Of a DNA stretch of 64,000 nt, positions 12,359 through 22,689 are shown in pieces. A program made the position numbers and the translations under genes. How positions within the stretch are numbered: position 1 is the stretch's first letter; every line of letters starts with the position of its first letter. Below the pieces are notes generated by a model. It was not told where the DNA came from. It saw nothing but the letters and a program-made list of their open reading frames with translations, and ran no database searches. Origin of the DNA: Diphasiastrum complanatum (lineage: Eukaryota > Streptophyta > Lycopodiopsida > Lycopodiales > Lycopodiaceae); assembly GCA_029204225.1 (NCBI GenBank), contig MU832207.1, positions 18,205 to 82,204 on the forward strand. The letters run 5' to 3'.

Positions 12359-13220
12359 CATGAGTCACAACTTGAGGAATAATTCTCAAGTTCAAACTAA
12401 TAAAAAGTTGGTCTCCCTTGATGTGGATGAGGCACATGTACAGAAATTTTTAATAGAAATATATTTACACTTTTCTATGGTTGTTCTTACATGTTTGTTT
12501 TCCTGTTATTAATCCAGATTATTATTGATTCAACTTCAATTACTATGGTGTTCCTACATGTTTGTTTTTCATAGCCTTGGTCTGCCTTGTCTTTATCATG
12601 GTTTTTTTGGATAAGTTTAGAAGGTGATCTCAGTGAACCTTTGCCACAACCAATCAAACATGCGACATATGTTCACACAAATTTGTTATGGTAAAGCTTC
12701 ACTGAGATAATCTTCTGAACAAGGGCAAGTGTCAATTCGATATTTGATTGTAGTGGTCACTGGAGTTCAAGTGCCCGAAGATCTCTCCAATGGAGATAAT
12801 GCATTTCCTGTAGGAGACAATGAATCTTGTTATCAAAAACTCATATTATCTAGTTGTAATTACATTGTGTTCTGCACCATGGAAATGGAGATCATAGAAA
12901 TGAAAAAGCCTCATAGAAAAAGTGGTTCATATATTTTCAAAAATGATGTATACAAAAAATTGTATTTTTTAATACAAAATTCCATTGTTCATAATCTATG
13001 GATCTTCAATTTCGATGGATGTTCCAATGTCTTTGCATTTAATATGCTCTTCTTGCCTTACTCTTACCTGCACAAGAGAAGTTGTTTTAGTTAATATATT
13101 TTTTGAAACGGATTCAATTAGAATAAGAAAAGAAGGAATATTTTCATATGACATAACGTATCTTTACACCATTCAATCAAAATTGATAGTATTGAGGTAG
13201 ATCGAATTACAACATGTCTG
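12359..13220 (+). repeat. Downstream region with a second, diverged copy of the last Ulp1 exon
   Basis: From about 12757 to 12905 the sequence repeats the terminal exon of the fusion gene (CAAGTGCCCGAAGATCTCTC against AAATGCCCAAAAGTCTCTCC, then TCCAATGGAGATAATGCA and GAGATCATAGA in both). It is preceded by one more motif copy (GTGTCAATTCGATATTTG, 12729). The remainder, 12906-13220, shows no supported coding sequence. Confidence 0.55.
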
Positions 13221-13221
13221 A

Positions 13222-13722
13222 TCAAATGTGATTGAGACACCAATCTTTCTCAACCTCAACCATTGCAAGAATGTTGTCATTTATTTTCATTGTTATTTGA
13301 AGTTGCTCTTGAGGGTTTATTCCAAAATCTTGATCAAGTGGTTTCCAAACATTTTTGCATTTAATCCAACTTCTATAATACAGCAGCAAAGTGAGCATTT
13401 GTTTTTCGATGTGATATCTAAATGTCCTTGATGAGTAACATACTCTGCACTCAACTTGTTGATTTTGTTTCATATCCCAACTAGCATCCAACAACTCGGC
13501 GATTATTTCAGCACTCAAGTCCTTACAAATAAACATTGTTTTCATTCTCCGAACATTGCATTTGGAAAAAAAATCAACAAAAATAGTAAAACGTAGATAC
13601 CAACTTAATCTATTATTCTTTGATCCAGCGTTACATTTTAATATACTCTGAATATCAATATATCGTATAGATTGAAAACTTTCTAAAATTGCTGCATCAG
13701 GAGAAATCCATTCCTCACTCAA
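13222..13722 (-). CDS. Unknown 166-residue protein
   Basis: An uninterrupted minus-strand frame from an ATG at 13722. I recognise no family. The product is rich in charged and aromatic residues and contains a CRVCYSS cysteine pair, a WYLRFTIFVDFF hydrophobic run and a W-rich C-terminus. An in-frame ATG start and 166 open codons in AT-rich DNA are modest evidence of coding. It lies just beyond the duplicated Ulp1 exon and just before the Copia B LTR at 13800, at the probable end of DNA-transposon copy 1, so it may be another gene of that element. Nothing similar is seen in copy 2. It could also be chance. Confidence 0.35.
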   Translation of the reverse strand: MSEEWISPDAAILESFQSIRYIDIQSILKCNAGSKNNRLSWYLRFTIFVDFFSKCNVRRMKTMFICKDLSAEIIAELLDASWDMKQNQQVECRVCYSSRTFRYHIEKQMLTLLLYYRSWIKCKNVWKPLDQDFGINPQEQLQITMKINDNILAMVEVEKDWCLNHI

Positions 13723-13799
13723 AAAATCTGGTAGAGGATATGGCTGTAATCTACTAACTAAACCAGTTTAATCAAGAAAATAGGTGTGATCATAAAATA

Positions 13800-14555
13800 T
13801 GTCAAAAATTATGAACTCTTGCAACTTTGTTGCGAAGCGACTTGAAGCGATACGAAGTGACACGAAGCGAAGCAAAGTGAAGTTTGAAGGACGAAGAATT
13901 CACAAATGTCAAACATACCTTGAAAATCCTAAAGCACGAAACAAAGCAAAGTCAAAGGACGAACAATTCGCGAAGGTCAAACATACCTCGAGGACCAAAA
14001 GACACGACACGAAACAAAATGAAAAGAAAACAAAGGAAAATATTCACGCTGTCAACTGGCAGCTCAATGGACATGGTGTCTTGTACTTCACGCTCAGCTG
14101 AAATAGTTAGTAATAACAGAAAATAACTAACTAGTTGATTAGTGCTAACTACTCTTGTAATTTTTTGTTTAGCTATCTTGTAAACTCCACACAGTGGAGA
14201 TATAGACACAATTTTGGATCAATATAAAAAAAAGAAGAGTGTAGAGCAGAAAAATAAAAGAAAAAAAATAGATAGAGAAACAAAAATAACTGTGCATGAA
14301 AGTCTGCCAACGAGAAGAATACAATGATGGAGCTAAGTGTCAGGCCGCCAACAAGCGAAACATTGATTATCTCGCTCAAAACTTGAAAACTGATAATACA
14401 ACTGCTCTCTTCTCCATCTCATTGTTTTCGTTGTCTTGATTGCTAGAATGATTTATGTTTTGTGATCTGTAGTCGCATGCTTGGGATCTTGAAATCTTCC
14501 GCAAAAGAAAACTGAACGAAAAGAATTTGTTCATGAAACCAATCCGTTCACGACA
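13800..14555 (+). repeat. Copia B 5' LTR
   Basis: Runs from TGTCAAAAATTATGAACTC to ...CCGTTCACGACA, directly followed by a primer site. Its family is shown by the reverse-complement match to the LTR of Copia C (20110-20780), including the hairpin CTCCACACAGTGGAG at about 14187. A stretch at 13840-13990 consists of short purine-rich repeats of the type CGAAGCGA/CACGAAAC. Stray open frames here are not genes. Confidence 0.7.
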
Positions 14556-14690
14556 TGGTATCAGAGCATTGAGGTTATCACAAAATCACAAAACATTGAC
14601 TATTCCAAATCTACATGCAAATGTTGAAATTTTGATTATGCAATCTATTAGCCACCATTTAGGCTGATCCAATGATCTGAAAATCGGCCA
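14556..14690 (+). other. Primer-binding site and leader stub of Copia B
   Basis: TGGTATCAGAGCATTGAGG starts right after the LTR, an initiator tRNA-Met primer site. Only about 120 bp of leader follows before fragment M begins, so no coding part of B is present. Confidence 0.75.
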
Positions 14691-15182
14691 AATCTAGTAT
14701 GTGAAATCAAAAATCAGAATTGATCAAGTTTATAGACCTATATAGGGTTTTGATCTACAAAAGATCCAATCTACAAAAGCAAAAACTCGATTTTGGTGTA
14801 GAATCCCCTTTAGCATGCTCTAGACTTGATATCTTCACCAAATCATTGACAAATTTGATTTACTGCTAAACACAAGCTCTGATAGCATGTGAAAGTTTTC
14901 AGATCCTTAAGATCCAATCAACTTGAAAGATCTTTGGTTAGAAAGAGAAATACACTACCAATCTCACGAATGTAGAAAAATCAACATCTACACACAAAAT
15001 GAGATGCAAACACTAATAGAACTTGATCAAAATTGAATAATATGATAAAGTACTATTGCTATCCATACAAAACCAGCAAGCTACTACACCAAATCATACA
15101 CAACCTTAATAGACAACTCCAAAGATCTATCATTTTGATCCATAATCATTTTAGGGATTATATTTTTAGATGATGCAAGGAC
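14691..15182 (-). mobile_element. Minus-strand Copia LTR and primer site fragment (M)
   Basis: The reverse complement of a Copia leader and primer site (AGCTCTGATAGCA at 14875-14887), followed by the end of an LTR beginning TGTGAAAG at 14888. The LTR portion (AATCAACATCTACAC, TCTTTGGTTAGAAAGAG) matches the end of the Copia D LTR in the opposite orientation, so it belongs to the D/E family. No coding sequence is preserved. Confidence 0.55.
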
Positions 15183-15183
15183 G

Positions 15184-15483
15184 TGACTTATTTGGTTTGG
15201 GTTGCTCACGATCTTGAATGACCACCCTCATATTTGATGTTTTTCTCAAGTTCAAGAATGTTTTGGAGAGTCAATTCAACATGAAGATCAAGTGCTTAAA
15301 GTTGTCAAATGAAGAGCTATCATCAAAGTTCAAAAAGAGTTTTGTGTGGCACATGGGATCAAGAGGGAGCTTTCAAACTCAAAGGTTCTACATGGTGTGG
15401 AAGAGAGGAGGATCAATCTTTTTGAAAGAGCTAAATCCATGAGGGTGAATGCAAATCTTCCTAAGTCATTTTGGGGTGAAGCT
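15184..15483 (+). pseudogene. Copia E integrase fragment (left part)
   Basis: Degraded integrase sequence: FDVFLKFKNVLESQFNMKIKCL near 15235 and AKSMRVNANLPKSFWGEA near 15435 align with the integrase of the intact element J, which has FDVFVKFKVAIETQF and AKAMRLNANLPKPFW. The frame breaks at 15483, where Copia D is inserted. The matching continuation (CANF...) is found at 27501, beyond D. Confidence 0.75.
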
Positions 15484-16256
<773 letters not shown>

Positions 16257-16845
16257 TGGTATTAGAGCTTGTTATGAGAGGATCAAGCACATCTATCAAG
16301 GATTTGGTGAAGATATCAATGCTAGAGCATACTAGATTGACTTCTAACCAAAAATTGAGTTTCTTGCATATGTAGATCGGATCTTTTGTAGATCAAAACT
16401 CATATTAGGTTATTGAACTTTATGAATTCCAATTTCACACCACACTTATTGGAAATAGCCAATTTTGGATGCATTAGAAAGTCTCACTTGAGGCTACAAG
16501 ATTCTATATCAAGTTTTAGGCAATTGCATGTAGAATTTGAAATATTCATTTTTTGGTGATTTTGTCAGAACCCTAAGTTTGATTGGATCTCTATTTTTTG
16601 AGGTTACTGAACGTTATTAGAGTGTGTTTCAATCTTAGGAAGTGGCAAGAGTCATTAGATTGAGGATAGATCATAGGTTGATCAAGATTTCTACATTCTA
16701 TGTGTTGTTTTGCTAGATATAAGTGCTAGAAGAGAATTGAGAGGTTCCATATCTTTGTGATTATTTTTGGAAAAATTTGTTGTATTTCAAACGAGTGATT
16801 TGTGCATTGGAATAAGTTGAAAGAGAAGGATCAGGCCATTTCAAC

Positions 16846-18720
16846 ATGTCTACATCAAGTGGATACATGTTGGAAGGCAATGCTGGGCTTTCATTGTGGA
16901 AAGTGAGGATGGAATCACTTCATGAGATAAATAATGTTTTGGATATTTTTATAGGTTTGGAGGAGAGGCCAGCAACACAACAAGAACAATTTAAATGTGA
17001 CAAGAGAGCTAAAAGAGCTCTACACATGATAAAGATGAATGTTACCAATGAACTTGTCGAGGAAATTGGTAAGTGTACTTCATCAAAGGATGTTTGGGAT
17101 TAATTAAATAAGCTTTATGAATCCAAGTCTACTTCTAGAGTGTTGACTCTAAGAAGGCTTATCTTTCAAAGTTTGCAAAAGAATGAAGAGATTCCAAATA
17201 TTTATGTTTTGAGAGTGAAGTCTTTGAATGATGAGTGAGCTTACATTGTGAGAGCATTAAGAAAGGAGAGCTTGTTCAAGTTATTCTTAATGGTTTGTTG
17301 GATGCTCATTCTAACATTGTACAAAGTCTTGCCATTCAAAGAACTTTGCCAAGTTTGATTGATCTTAAAGAGATCTTGATCAATGAAGGATATAGGCTTC
17401 AAGCAAGAGGTGGATCTTCATCAATATCTCAAGTTGGAGAGGAGGCTATGTTCATCAAGGGCAAAAGCAAAAGTAAGTGGCCTAAAGGGCAAGATCAGGG
17501 GGAGGCTTCTTCAAATGACAAAAGGAAAGATAGATCAAAGCTCAAGTGCTTCTATTGTGGCATCAAAGGACACTTTGCGAGTGCTACAAGAAGAAGAGAG
17601 ATCAAGGAAACAAGCAAGGTATTCTTACTTAGTAGAGGAGTTCTAAATCCAAAAAAGACCCTTTGTAAAGATTCTTTTTATATTTTTTCTTAAGTTTTTC
17701 TTATACATGGACCAATCAAAACACTCAAATTCGAAATCTACGTAACGTAACTTTTTGAGTTCACATTTTGATTCCACTCTAAAAATGGCATAACTTTTTA
17801 GTGGTAAGTCCAAATTTAGCAAAGTTTGGTGCATTGAAAAGTGCTCAACAAGGCTTTCCAGTGATTTGTTAGATGACATACTTTTGAGATATGATTAAAA
17901 AGTTATGGCAAGTCAAAAGTATTAGTGCTATAATATTTTAATAATATAAAAGACATCTTGCACGAATTCTTAAAGGGTCTTTTTGGAGCTCAAAACTCCC
18001 CTAATGCATGTTGAATATGGTTTGGATGTTCAAAATTCAAATGATGATTCTTTTGTGATGTCTTCATCTATGGTTGCTAATGATGGAGATTTAGATCCAT
18101 GATGGATTGATAGTGGAGCAAGTTCACACATGACTTTTCACAAAGAGTACTTCACTTCTTTGTTGACATATGAAGATGACAAGAAGGTGATCTACACGGC
18201 CAATGATGGTGAGTGTGCAATCAAAGGGATTGACACAATTCCTATTTCTCTCTCTACAAATAGGAATGTTCATTTGAAGGATGTTTTGTTCATACCTTCC
18301 ATTATCAAGAATTTAGTTAGTGTGACTCGATTGCTAAGTAAAGGTTTCAAAGTTGAGTTTGATGGAGATGCTTGCATGATCAAAAGGATGGATATCTTGA
18401 TTGCAAAAGGTAAAATAAAAGGAAAATTGTTCAAAATAGATGCTTGTATTATTTCTAACCAAATTGGATTTGTGAAGTGAGCAAATACCTATTCAAGAGA
18501 TTTGGCATAAAAGGATGGGGCACTTCAACTTCAAGTCACTGGAGGTAATGGCTAAAAAGCAAGTTGTAATTGATTTTCCAAAATCCTTAAGTAGCATCAA
18601 TCATGTTTGTGAATCTTGTGTTTTGTCAAAGTCACATAGACTTCCTTATGCTAGATCTACAAAGCCTTTTCAAGTTGTACATTTGGATATTCATGGAATT
18701 ACTACAACTAGCAATGGAGG
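16846..18720 (+). pseudogene. Copia D gag, protease and integrase start
   Basis: Gag starts with MSTSSGYMLEGNAG at 16846 and follows element J closely (KALHMIKMNVTNEL in J, RALHMIKMNVTNEL here). It has stops at 17102 and 17238. The zinc knuckle near 17547 reads CFYCGIKGHFASAT, so the last cysteine is lost. A MITE splits the frame at 17629-18006. The protease motif WIDSGASSHMT (near 18110) is preceded by a stop in place of a tryptophan. The GAG-pre-integrase HKRMGHFNFKSLEV lies near 18510, and HLDIHGITTTSNGG (first integrase aspartate) ends at about 18720, where Copia C interrupts. The product would have been the capsid, protease and integrase of the element. Confidence 0.85.
17629..18006. mobile_element. 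MITE-like element with inverted repeats related to the DNA transposon
   Basis: About 378 bp inside Copia D gag. Left end: TTAGTAGAGGAGTTCTAAAT, then CCAAAAAAGACCCTTTGTAA. The right end read on the minus strand is CATTAGGGGAGTTTTGAGCT, then CCAAAAAGACCCTTTAAGAA. Both ends resemble the termini of DNA transposon copy 2 (CATTAGGGGATATTAG and CTCAAAATGGGCCCTTT). The interior has no coding sequence, so it is most likely a non-autonomous relative. Confidence 0.7.
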
Positions 18721-18850
18721 TGTGTTTACGATTCATGAATCGTTCGTGCTTTGAGTCAAAGACACGTTGACTGTCACAAATTGTTCTCGTTTGACCTTTG
18801 TGTCTTGTTCATGCTACGACAAAGTTGTAGAAGTTCACCATTTCTGATAT

Positions 18851-20096
18851 CCCCTCTTGAACCTTGCAGCTTTGTTCATTCAATCCAATTGCCTCACTTT
18901 GCTTGATAAAGAGTGGCTTGTCAAGCGATTTCGTGAGGAGATCTGCAATCATACTTTCTGATTTTATGAACTGGACCTAGAGCTCTCCTTTCAAGATCAA
19001 ATCTCGAATGTGATGGTACTTCAAAGGAATGTGCTTCATCTTTGAATGGAAGACAGGATCATGGGACAGATAGATGGCACTCTGAGAGTCCATCATCATC
19101 GTGCTTGGTCCGTATCCCGATTGCCTCATTCGCCACTTTTGAGACTGCAACATACTCAACTTCGCAAGAAGATTGAGCTACCAGGGTTTGCTTTTTGCAT
19201 ATCCAGCTGATTGCAGTTTCACACGCTATTGTACATCCACCAGTAATGAACTTGTTGTCATCTTTGTAGCTTGCCCAGTTCGCATCACTGTAGTGATGTA
19301 GCTTGAATCCTTTCTCTTCGTTTCTAGATCTATAGGTTAATCCAATATTCTAGGTACCCTTCAGATACTGTAGGATTTGTTTGGCCATTTGCCAATGTGC
19401 TAGACCAGGATTGGAACATAATTGGCTCAATGAGTAAAAAGAGAAGGCCAGATCCGGTCTGGTACATCAAAATCTCGATTAAGTTCTAGTAGGATATACC
19501 TGTCATCTTCTATCCTTCCTCTTCTGTTTTTGGGCAATCCTGTTTCGTGAGCTTGGCTCCAACTATCATTGAAATCATCCACAAAAATGGTCAGTATCAA
19601 AAAATTCTTTCCTACTCTTTTGATGTAGACATTATAGTCTGGTTGAGTAGGGTTGAAGTCTAGAGACTTCAGAAGACCATCAAAATTTTTGTACCAGGCC
19701 CATGATGTAGACATTACAGTCTGATTGAGTAGAGTTGAAGTCTAGAGACTTCAAAAGTCCATCAATCTTTCTTCCTCTAGATCTCCGTGGAGAAAGGCTA
19801 TTTTCACGTCAATTTTTGGTGAATTTTCAGATTGTTGGACAAAACGATGATCGCCATTGCATGCTCATCCTTTCTGATCCATTCAGCTTTCCTCAGATCT
19901 CCCTCTGGAGGCTGCACCTCTGAGAGCTCATTCACCGACCAGATGTCTTCGCCCTTCAAGAGTGTTTTGATTTGGAATTTCTAGATTCTGTAATTTGCAC
20001 CATCAGGACTAATTGCTACTCTAGTCTAGATTGTTGTAGCCATATTGTGTTGTCTGGAGGAATCACTGCTGGGATATCAATAGTGATAACCTGTAC
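18851..20096 (-). pseudogene. Copia C gag-RT-RNase H remnant with large internal deletion
   Basis: Reading the minus strand from about 20020, the start is gag-like (DGANYRI, KTLLKGEDIWSVNELSEVQ). Near 19800 it passes directly into RT sequence (AFLHGDLEEE, SLDFNPTQPDYNVYI, LTIFVDD), so the rest of gag, the protease and the integrase are gone. RNase H remnants lie at 19159-18900 (MMMDSQSAIYLSHDPVFHSK, then the family ending LLTKSLDKPLF). A duplicated segment of about 60 bp occurs at 19620-19682 and 19703-19763 (GATGTAGACATTA, TTGAAGTCTAGAGACTTCA). It cannot make an active polyprotein. Confidence 0.75.
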
Positions 20097-20109
20097 GCTC
20101 TAATACTAT

Positions 20110-20780
20110 GTAGCAGAAGCTTTTTTATTTTGTGTTCATCTTCTCTCTTCTGATTCACGAACAATTTTTTGTCTTTGAATTTTTTTTTCGTGTGAAAGCT
20201 CTTACAAGATCCCAGACACTCAACTATGCATCACATAACATATTTTATTCTAACAATCAAGAGACATAGCACAAGGCCAAGAGATACACAAAATAGAAAG
20301 ACTATATTGTCAGTTTGGTTTTAGAGCGAGATCGTCAGTGTCTCGCTCATTGGCCGATTGACTCTCCTCTTTCGTTGTGTTCTACTCATTGGCAGACTTT
20401 CATGCATAGCTATAATATTTTTGCTTTCTTACTCTATTCGCTACGTCTCTTTCTGTTTCTTATAGATCTCTATCAAATTCTCATCACACAGTTACGATCC
20501 AGAGAGGATCATTTATACCTCCACTATGTGGAGTTTACAAGATAGCCAAACGTAGAATCACAAGACTAGTTAACGCTAATCAACTAGTTAGTTAGTCTCC
20601 ATTGTTGCTATTCGTTTCAGCTGGGCATGAAGCCCATTGAGCTGCCAACTGGCAGCGCGAAAGATTTCTCTTCATGTGTGTTCGTTCTTTTTGTTTCTTT
20701 TCGTAGTTTTTGTTTTGCGTCCATTTTGCGGTTTGCAGTCCTGGAGGTGTGTTTACGATTCGCGATTGATTCGCGAATCA
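20110..20780 (-). repeat. 5' LTR of Copia C
   Basis: Reverse-complement relative of the Copia B LTR (13800-14555). It shares the CCTCCACTATGTGGAG hairpin near 20519 and CAAGATAGCCAAACG. About the first 100 bp of the LTR are missing at the 20780 end. Confidence 0.65.
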
Positions 20781-21925
20781 ATAGGACCAAGGAGGATCCA
20801 TCTTCAAGGAAAGGTATATTTGTTGGATATAGTGAGGTGAGTAAAGCCTACAAGGTTTACATTCCTTCTACTAATAACTTGGTGATTATTGGTAGAGATT
20901 TCATTTTTGATGAGGGGAACATTCCAAAAGTATCTTCAAGCATTATTGATGGTGATGTGGATGGATCTAACATTTTTTATGTTGATGAAAAAGATCCTAC
21001 TTTAGATGGTGATGATGATGGACCTTCATCAAGTCAAAAGCCAAGGAGAACATCAAGGGAAAGACAAACAACTTCAAGGCTCCATATAATAAGCAAGTGG
21101 AAGTGATTCATTTTGTTTTTCTCACATCTTTTGGTGAATCTTCTTGTGTAGATGATGCTATCCAAGTAGATAAATGTTCTCATGATTTTTAAGAAACTAA
21201 TGGATCTAGAAAAGATATCTTAGTCAATGGTTTTGATGTTCAAGTGGAAGATCAAGAGGTTGATCTCAAAGGGCTTCAACGACACAAAAGAGAAAGTGGT
21301 AATTTGGAGCTAATCAAGAGCATCAATTGGCAAAGATGTTATGGATCTATTTTGCAGGTTGTTGAAGACTCAAGTAAGGTCAAAGGAGCAACAAATAAGT
21401 GTTTTTCAATTTTACGTTACTTGTTCTATCTCATGTTTGTTGTACTAGAATTCTTGGATGGTTTTGCTAACAAAAATGAAGCTATTTGAGTCTCATTATG
21501 TCACTCATTGATGATCAAGTCATCAAGTGATGATGGCATCTTGTGGCAAGATGGAGATGGAGGCTCATTCATGGAGTTTCATGGTGGATACATATCAAGA
21601 AAGGACAAAGAGAGAGGATCCAAAAAAGAAAATGGTTATCACTCACATTTATTGTCTGGTTGTTGTAATCTTCCATAGAGTTCAAAGTTGATAGCATGGA
21701 GAAATCATCTCATTTACATTCTATTTGGTTCTTCATGTTCTATTCACATCTTGACATGTAAAATTGATGTAAGAAATAGTGAAGCATCCCAAGTAGACAC
21801 TATTATATATATCAATTATGAAAGCTACTTTAGAACCTTGGAAAGGAAGTCTATACTTAGGATGGAGATCATTTTAAAGTTGGATCAAAATTGTATTGTT
21901 AAGCTAAAACTAGTTGAAGGGAGAG
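20781..21925 (+). pseudogene. Copia D integrase tail and RT-less 3' segment
   Basis: RTKEDPSSRKGIFVGYSEVS (near 20785) and the proline/acidic region ending SSSQKPRRTSRERQ are the integrase C-terminal part, as in J. After about 21110 the expected RT and RNase H are absent. Instead there is a segment shared with Copia E (30340-31091): near 21490-21620 the readings DDQVIK and QDGDGGSFM, then SEASQVDTIIYINYES (near 21780) and a final VKLKLVEGRV stop at 21927 overlapping the LTR start. In J the last residues are also VEEGV with the stop in the LTR. The function of the replacement segment is unknown. Confidence 0.7.
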
Positions 21926-21932
21926 TGTAAAA

Positions 21933-21970
21933 CATTAGGGGATATTAGAACTCAAAATGGGCCCTTTGTC
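21933..21970. repeat. Left terminal inverted repeat of copy 2
   Basis: CATTAGGGGATATTAGAA followed by CTCAAAATGGGCCCTTTG; matches the right end in inverse orientation. Confidence 0.8.
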
Positions 21971-22381
21971 AAGATGTTGTTTTTGATTTCGCATGCTTTC
22001 AACGCTTATGTGTCCCAATGAATGGTGTCCATCTGTGACGAACTATAATAGTGGTTGACGGACGAAAATTGTATTTAACTTTCCCAGCCAAATTTTCGTG
22101 ATTTTCAAATATCCCGCCGGGCAGAATAAACAATTGTGATTGGACCACAGTTACTGCCCGAATACTCTTATGCTGCCCGTCATTGTTCACTCGAGGTTGA
22201 TTTGACGTCAATAGTCATAAATTGTGGTTAACTAATCATTGTAGTTAAGGAACTTCTTGTCATTCATAGGTATACCTCTCATTTTCTTCATTCTATCTCT
22301 CATTTTCTTGTCATTCTTAGGTTTACCTCACAATCTCTACATTCTCTTCGATCTCAGCCTGCATACTCATATTTTTGACTA

Positions 22382-22591
22382 ATGGCTACACATAATTGGA
22401 GACCAAGAGGAACCATTGATGCAATCAATATTTGCAATGAAAAAAATGCAGAAGATCAATGGATACCAAGAATATATCAAAAATATCAATGGATCTTGAT
22501 GCATCCCTCTGCAAAAGGCTCATTCCGAAAAAAAAAAAGATCGAATAACATATATAGAAGCTCAACAAAAAACAAGCGCGCATCGAATTGA
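22382..22591 (+). CDS. Unknown 69-residue open frame inside the transposon
   Basis: Begins MATHNWRPRGTIDAINICNE and ends in a lysine/arginine-rich tail (FRKKKRSN). It opposes the transposon genes and lies where the last protease exon would be expected. Not recognised. The ordinary start and basic tail could fit a small nucleic-acid-binding protein or the first exon of a longer gene, but chance is possible. Confidence 0.25.
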   Translation: MATHNWRPRGTIDAINICNEKNAEDQWIPRIYQKYQWILMHPSAKGSFRKKKRSNNIYRSSTKNKRASN

Positions 22592-22689
22592 TATCAAAAA
22601 GTTTTGATTGAATATCAGATCAGCGCGACACATTGGAAAAATAAACCAATCAATAACTACAAGGGCGCGTCGAACCGATATTGAGAAAT

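Larger units (their letters stand above)
18722..20780 (-). mobile_element. Copia element C, internally deleted, inside Copia D
   Basis: Minus-strand element with 3' LTR fragment 18722-18850, RNase H and RT remnants, gag fragment, primer site complement at about 20097-20108 (GCTCTAATACTA) and 5' LTR 20110-20780 of the same family as Copia B. The two LTR pieces overlap only around CGAATCGTAAACACACCTCC. About 0.65 kb of Copia D integrase is missing at the insertion, so the locus was rearranged after insertion. Confidence 0.75.

Noticed and set aside
14173-14379. Hydrophobic minus-strand frame ending CVEFTR, with a similar ending at 20315-20545
   Set aside because: Both lie in LTRs of the same Copia family (B and C); the similarity is LTR homology, not a conserved gene.
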